Assembly (NCBI GenBank): GCA_945869965.1
Contig: CAMBRC010000023.1
Span: 1 to 47,660, forward strand
Source of the DNA: Asaia bogorensis
Lineage (GTDB): Bacteria > Pseudomonadota > Alphaproteobacteria > Acetobacterales > Acetobacteraceae
DNA: 47,660 nt
Direction of reading: 5' to 3'
This document shows positions 43,899-47,660 of the stretch, piece after piece; within the stretch, counting starts at the first letter, position 1, and each line of letters starts with the position of its first letter. The position numbers were made by a program, and so were the translations under genes. The notes under the pieces are model-generated. The model did no database searches. It was not told where the DNA came from and saw only the letters and a program-made list of their open reading frames with translations.

Positions 43899-44903
43899 AT
43901 GATCCTCGCCGTCGTCCGCCGCCTGGCAACCGTCGTGCCGATCCTGTTGGTCGTCTCGCTGCTGCTGTTCACGGCGCTGCGGGTGCTGCCGATCGACCCG
44001 GCGGCGATGTCGATGCCGCCGACCGCCACCAAGGACGAGATCGAGATCGCCCGCCAGCAGATGGGCCTCGACCGCCCCTTGCCCGAGCAGTACGCGATCT
44101 GGCTGGCCCAGGTGGTGACCGGCGACCTCGGCCGCTCGACCCATCTGCGCCGCCCGGTCGCCGGCCTGCTCGCCGAAGCCTTGCCGGCCACCATCGAGCT
44201 GACCGCGCTCGCGATGCTGATCGCCGGAAGCCTCGGCCTCGCCGGGGGCCTGACGCTGTTCGCCTTACGTGGCGATGCCATCGAGGCCGTGGCCGAAACC
44301 GGCACCACGCTGCTGATGTCGATCCCGGAATTCCTCTGGGCGCTGCTGTTCATCCTGGTCTTCGGCGTGTTGCTGGAGGCGCTGCCCTTCACCGGCCGCC
44401 TCGGCCCCGGCCTGGCCCGCCCGATGGTCACCGGCTTCCTGCTGCTCGACACACTTCTTGTCGGAGATATCGCTGCCTTCCTCAGCGCTGCCCAGCACAT
44501 GATCCTGCCGTCAATCGCCCTGGGCATCGCCTTCGCCCCCCCGATCATGCGGGTGCTGCGCTCGTCGCTGATCGAGGTCTACCACGAGGACTATATCCGC
44601 CAGGCCCGGCTGCGCGGCGTGTCGGAGACGCGGGTGCTGCTCGGCCATGCGCTGCGCAACGCCGCCTTGCCGACCCTGACCTTGATGGGCGTCCAGTTCG
44701 GCTTCCTCTTCGGCGGCTCGCTGCTGGTCGAGGTGATATACTCCTACCCCGGCATGGGCAATTTGATGGTTGATGCCGTCCGCAACGCCGACCTGCCAAT
44801 CATCCAGGCGGTCGGCCTGACCTATTGCGTCGTCGTGCTGCTGATCAACTCGCTGGTCGACGGGCTCTACCTCGTGCTCAACCCGCGCCTGAGGCCGCGA
44901 TGA
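43899..44903 (+). CDS. Peptide-type ABC transporter permease (DppB-like)
   Basis: A 334-residue inner-membrane permease. First helix MILAVVRRLATVVPILLVV, loop QQMGLDRPLPEQY, coupling loop YIRQARLRGVSETRV, and the C-terminal end LVLNPRLRPR. The start lies 25 bases after the binding-protein stop; a longer upstream frame overlaps that gene and is rejected. Overlaps the next gene by 4 bases. Confidence 0.93.
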   Translation: MILAVVRRLATVVPILLVVSLLLFTALRVLPIDPAAMSMPPTATKDEIEIARQQMGLDRPLPEQYAIWLAQVVTGDLGRSTHLRRPVAGLLAEALPATIELTALAMLIAGSLGLAGGLTLFALRGDAIEAVAETGTTLLMSIPEFLWALLFILVFGVLLEALPFTGRLGPGLARPMVTGFLLLDTLLVGDIAAFLSAAQHMILPSIALGIAFAPPIMRVLRSSLIEVYHEDYIRQARLRGVSETRVLLGHALRNAALPTLTLMGVQFGFLFGGSLLVEVIYSYPGMGNLMVDAVRNADLPIIQAVGLTYCVVVLLINSLVDGLYLVLNPRLRPR

Positions 44904-45760
44904 TCCCGTTGCTGCGGCGCTATCTGTATCCCCGCTGGATCCGCTCCGGCCGCGTGGTGCTCGGCCTGCTCGTGGTCCTCGCGGTGCTCGCCTTGGCAAT
45001 CCTCGCCCCGATCCTCGCCCCGCATGATCCGGCCGAACAGGACCTGATGCTGACGCTGCAACCGATGCGCCTGGGCTCGCCCTTTCCGCTCGGCACCGAC
45101 GGCCTCGGCCGCTGCGTGCTGTCGCGGCTGCTGCATGGTGCCAGCCTGGCGCTGAAGGTGGCCTTCATTGCTGCAACCGGCGCGATGCTGCTCGGCGCTG
45201 CCTTGGCCTATGCCGCGGGCTACCTCGGCGGCTGGGTCGACTGGACGATCGGGCGCGCGGTCGATGTCTGGATGTCGTTCCCGCCGGTGGTGCTGTCGTT
45301 GATCCTGATGGTCGGCCTTGGCACCGGCGCCAGCAACGTCATCCTGGCGATCATCCTGGTCGACTGGACGCGCTTCTGCCGGGTGCTGCGCAGCGAGGTC
45401 CTGGTGGTCACCCGGCGCGACCATGTCGCCGCCGCCCGCCTCCTCGGTTTCTCGCACTGGCGCACCCTGTTGCTGGAAGTGGTGCCGGCCACGATCCCGC
45501 TGCTGATCACCCTGCTGGCGTTGGAGATGGGAATTGCCGTTGTGGTCGAGGCGATCCTGTCCTTCGTCGGCCTCGGTGTGAAACCCGACCAAGTCGCCTG
45601 GGGCCAGATGATCGCCGATGGGCGCGAGGCGATCTACCAGGCGCCGGCCAACCTGCTGGCCCCGGTGGCGGCGATCTTCGTCACCGTTGCCGGCTTCAAC
45701 CTGCTCGGCGACGGGCTGCGCCGGACGCTGGACGTGCGTCTGGTCGAGGGCCGCGGATGA
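44900..45760 (+). CDS. Peptide-type ABC transporter permease (DppC-like)
   Basis: A 286-residue inner-membrane permease with the DppC motif LGTDGLGRCVLSRLLHGAS; a Cys replaces the usual Asp in LGRD. Coupling loop near HVAAARLLGFSHWR and C-terminus LLGDGLRRTLDVRL. ATGA overlaps join it to both the upstream permease and the downstream ATPase gene. Confidence 0.92.
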   Translation: MIPLLRRYLYPRWIRSGRVVLGLLVVLAVLALAILAPILAPHDPAEQDLMLTLQPMRLGSPFPLGTDGLGRCVLSRLLHGASLALKVAFIAATGAMLLGAALAYAAGYLGGWVDWTIGRAVDVWMSFPPVVLSLILMVGLGTGASNVILAIILVDWTRFCRVLRSEVLVVTRRDHVAAARLLGFSHWRTLLLEVVPATIPLLITLLALEMGIAVVVEAILSFVGLGVKPDQVAWGQMIADGREAIYQAPANLLAPVAAIFVTVAGFNLLGDGLRRTLDVRLVEGRG

Positions 45761-47544
45761 GCCTGTTGGTGGCGCGCGGCCTGACGCTGGAGGCGGAGGT
45801 CGAGGGCGACATCGTCCCGGTTTTCCGCGGCCTCAACTTCGCGCTGGAGCCCGGCCGGGTGCTGGGCCTGGTTGGCGAGTCCGGCGCCGGGAAATCGATG
45901 GTCGGGCGGACCATCGCCCAGTTGCTGCCGCCGGGGTTTCGCGTCAGCCATGGCACGATGGAATTCGACGGTGCCGACCTCGTCGCCATGGCCCCCGAAC
46001 ACCGGCGCAGCCTGCTCGGCCGCGAGATCGCCTTCATCCCGCAGGAGCCGCTCACGGCACTCAATCCGGTGCTGAGCATCGGCGCGCAACTGGACGAACA
46101 CCATCGCCGGCTTGGCGTGCGCGGCCGGCGTACCCTGCGCGAATACGCGCTGGCGGCACTTTCCGCCGTGCATCTGCCCGACCCCGCCGGGCTGCTGGCG
46201 CGCTACCCGCATCAGCTTTCCGGCGGCCAGTGCCAGCGGGTGCTGATCGCCATGGCCTTCGCCGGCCATCCCCGCCTGGTCATCGCCGACGAGGCAACCA
46301 CCGCGCTCGACGTCACCACCCAGGCCCATATCATCGCCCTGATGCGTGAGTTGCAGCGCGCCAGCAATACCGCGGTGCTGTTCATCACCCACGACCTGCG
46401 CCTGGCCGCCGGCGTGTGCGACGATGTCGCGGTGATGTACGCCGGCGACATCGTCGAAATCGGCCCGGCGGCACAGGTGCTTGGCGCGCCGCGTCATTCG
46501 TATACACGCTGTCTGCAACTGGCCAATCCCCCCATGCTGGGGGCGCGGCGGGCGCTCTATGCCCTGCCCGAACAGATGCCCGGCCTGCGCGCCCTGGCCC
46601 GCCTGGACGGCTGCCGCTTTGCCCCGCGCTGTCCGGTGAAGGCGGATTACTGCCTGCGCATCGACCCGCCTTTGGAGGGCGATCTGCATCGCAGCGCCTG
46701 TCTCCGCCCGGGCCTCGTGGAAACCATCGCGGTGGCGGACCAACTGGCCCCGCCACCCTGGCGCCCGGCCGGCGAGACCCCGGTGCTGGCGATGGACGAT
46801 GTGTCCAAGAGCTTCACCACCGGCACCTGGCCGCGTGCGGTCGAGGTCGCTGCGGTGCGCGGCGTGTCGCTGCGCATCGCGCCGGGCGAGTTCGTCGCCG
46901 TGGTCGGTGAGAGCGGCAGCGGCAAATCCACCCTGGGCCGCCTGGTCGTCGGCCTCGAACAGCCCAGCGGCGGACGCATCGTCCTGGCCGGCATCGATGT
47001 CACCGCCGGCGACGAGGCCGCCCGGCTACATCGCGTGGCCACGGTGCAGATGGTGTTCCAGGACCCGCAATCCGCGCTCAACCCGCGCCGCCGGGTTGCC
47101 TCAATCATCACCCAGGCGCTGGAGGCCGAGGGCGCCAAACTCGCTGTCCGTGAAAAACGGGTGCGCGCCCTGCTGGCCGAAATGGGCATGCCGCTCGAAC
47201 TCGGCGTGCGCATGCCCGGCCAGCTCTCCGGCGGCCAACGCCAGCGGGTCAACATCGCCCGCGCCCTTTGCTCAGTCCCTCGCCTGCTGGTCGCCGACGA
47301 AATCGTCTCCGGCCTGGACGTCTCGGTCCAGGCGCAACTGCTGCTGTTGCTCCACCGGCTGCGCCAGGATCACGACTTCGCCCTGTTGTTCATCAGCCAC
47401 GACCTCTCCGTGGTGCGCCACCTGTGCGACCGGGTGCTGGTGATGCACCGCGGCGAAATCGTCGAGGAAGGCCCCACCGAAACCGTCTTCGGCTGGCCGC
47501 GCCATGAGTATACCCGAACGCTGCTGGCGGCAGTGCCAGGGTGA
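45757..47544 (+). CDS. Fused double ATP-binding protein of a peptide-type ABC transporter
   Basis: A 595-residue protein joining DppD-like and DppF-like ATPases in one chain, unlike the two separate genes of the other operons here. Domain 1 (about 1-310): Walker A GESGAGKS, signature LSGGQCQR (Cys in place of the usual Arg), Walker B LVIADEATTALD, switch ITHDLRL, and a C-terminal Cys-bearing FAPRCPVKADYC. Domain 2 (about 345-595): Walker A GESGSGKST, signature LSGGQRQR, Walker B LLVADEIVSGLD, switch ISHDLSV. GsiA/YejF-like proteins have the same plan. It closes the operon. Confidence 0.94.
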   Translation: MSLLVARGLTLEAEVEGDIVPVFRGLNFALEPGRVLGLVGESGAGKSMVGRTIAQLLPPGFRVSHGTMEFDGADLVAMAPEHRRSLLGREIAFIPQEPLTALNPVLSIGAQLDEHHRRLGVRGRRTLREYALAALSAVHLPDPAGLLARYPHQLSGGQCQRVLIAMAFAGHPRLVIADEATTALDVTTQAHIIALMRELQRASNTAVLFITHDLRLAAGVCDDVAVMYAGDIVEIGPAAQVLGAPRHSYTRCLQLANPPMLGARRALYALPEQMPGLRALARLDGCRFAPRCPVKADYCLRIDPPLEGDLHRSACLRPGLVETIAVADQLAPPPWRPAGETPVLAMDDVSKSFTTGTWPRAVEVAAVRGVSLRIAPGEFVAVVGESGSGKSTLGRLVVGLEQPSGGRIVLAGIDVTAGDEAARLHRVATVQMVFQDPQSALNPRRRVASIITQALEAEGAKLAVREKRVRALLAEMGMPLELGVRMPGQLSGGQRQRVNIARALCSVPRLLVADEIVSGLDVSVQAQLLLLLHRLRQDHDFALLFISHDLSVVRHLCDRVLVMHRGEIVEEGPTETVFGWPRHEYTRTLLAAVPG

Positions 47545-47551
47545 GAGCCGA

Positions 47552-47660
47552 AGAAAGGCCAGGGCTCTGCCCTGGACCCGCTGGGGCCTGAGGCCCCAGA
47601 CCCCCATTCTTAAGCGCCTTCGGTAAGGGGTGTTGTCGAGGCCTTCATGAAGGCCTCGAC
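47552..47660. repeat. GC-rich hairpin array after the ABC operon
   Basis: It carries CCAGGGCTCTGCCCTGG and CTGGGGCCTGAGGCCCCAG, the same hairpins as the 4070 repeat and the 195-bp elements. It ends in a perfect 26-base palindrome at 47635-47660 (GTCGAGGCCTTC and its complement), which runs to the window edge. Position after the last gene of an operon suggests a transcription-end role; that is inferred. Confidence 0.6.

Overview
The window is GC-rich, densely packed bacterial DNA with long overlapping operons. Gene content, codon use and repeat style point to an alphaproteobacterium, most likely of the Acetobacteraceae (Rhodospirillales); this is inferred from sequence style, and no rRNA or marker gene is present to prove it. 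I see no tRNA, rRNA, CRISPR array, integrase, transposase or phage gene. I also see no classical transcription factor; the only signalling protein is a frameshifted hybrid histidine kinase.

Layout: 1-1273 holds the end of a peptide-type ABC operon (two permeases, minus strand). 1678-4069 is a MoxR ATPase plus CoxE-like VWA protein pair. 4222-9521 is a complete peptide/opine-type ABC operon (minus). 9606-11521 is the broken sensor kinase. 11723-14020 is a BisC/DMSO-reductase-family molybdoenzyme. 14144-18197 carries enoyl-CoA hydratase, a RidA-family protein, an amidase, a beta-hydroxyacid dehydrogenase and a small M20-peptidase-like remnant. 18525-23872 is another complete ABC operon (minus), preceded by a hypothetical gene. 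25030-26184 is a DEAD-box RNA helicase. 26965-32262 is a plus-strand sugar-acid operon: IlvD/Edd-family dehydratase, D(-)-tartrate dehydratase (tarD) and two Gfo/Idh/MocA oxidoreductases. 32379-41523 (minus) holds a dimethylformamidase-like hydrolase and, as a separate tightly packed operon, iorA, iorB, a thiolase-like protein, a DUF35::SDR fusion and a cyclase-family hydrolase. 41791-47544 is a hypothetical gene followed by a fourth ABC operon with a fused double ATPase.

The main theme is scavenging and breakdown of organic acids, peptides, amides and aromatic keto acids. Four separate peptide-type importers lie beside catabolic enzymes. The iorAB operon is the most unusual metabolic unit: 2-keto-acid oxidation to an acyl-CoA is coupled to a thiolase-like/DUF35 pair in which both the thiolase fold and the SDR fold appear to have lost their classical catalytic residues.

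Between transcription units lie three kinds of structured repeat. The first is an AT-rich double-hairpin element (five full and two half copies) with compensatory base changes, often abutting stop codons and marking operon boundaries. The second is a 195-bp MITE-like element with terminal inverted repeats (two near-identical copies). The third is a group of related GC-rich hairpin arrays. Two of the ABC operons also share an upstream palindromic motif centred on GATATC, placed at almost the same distance from the start codon.
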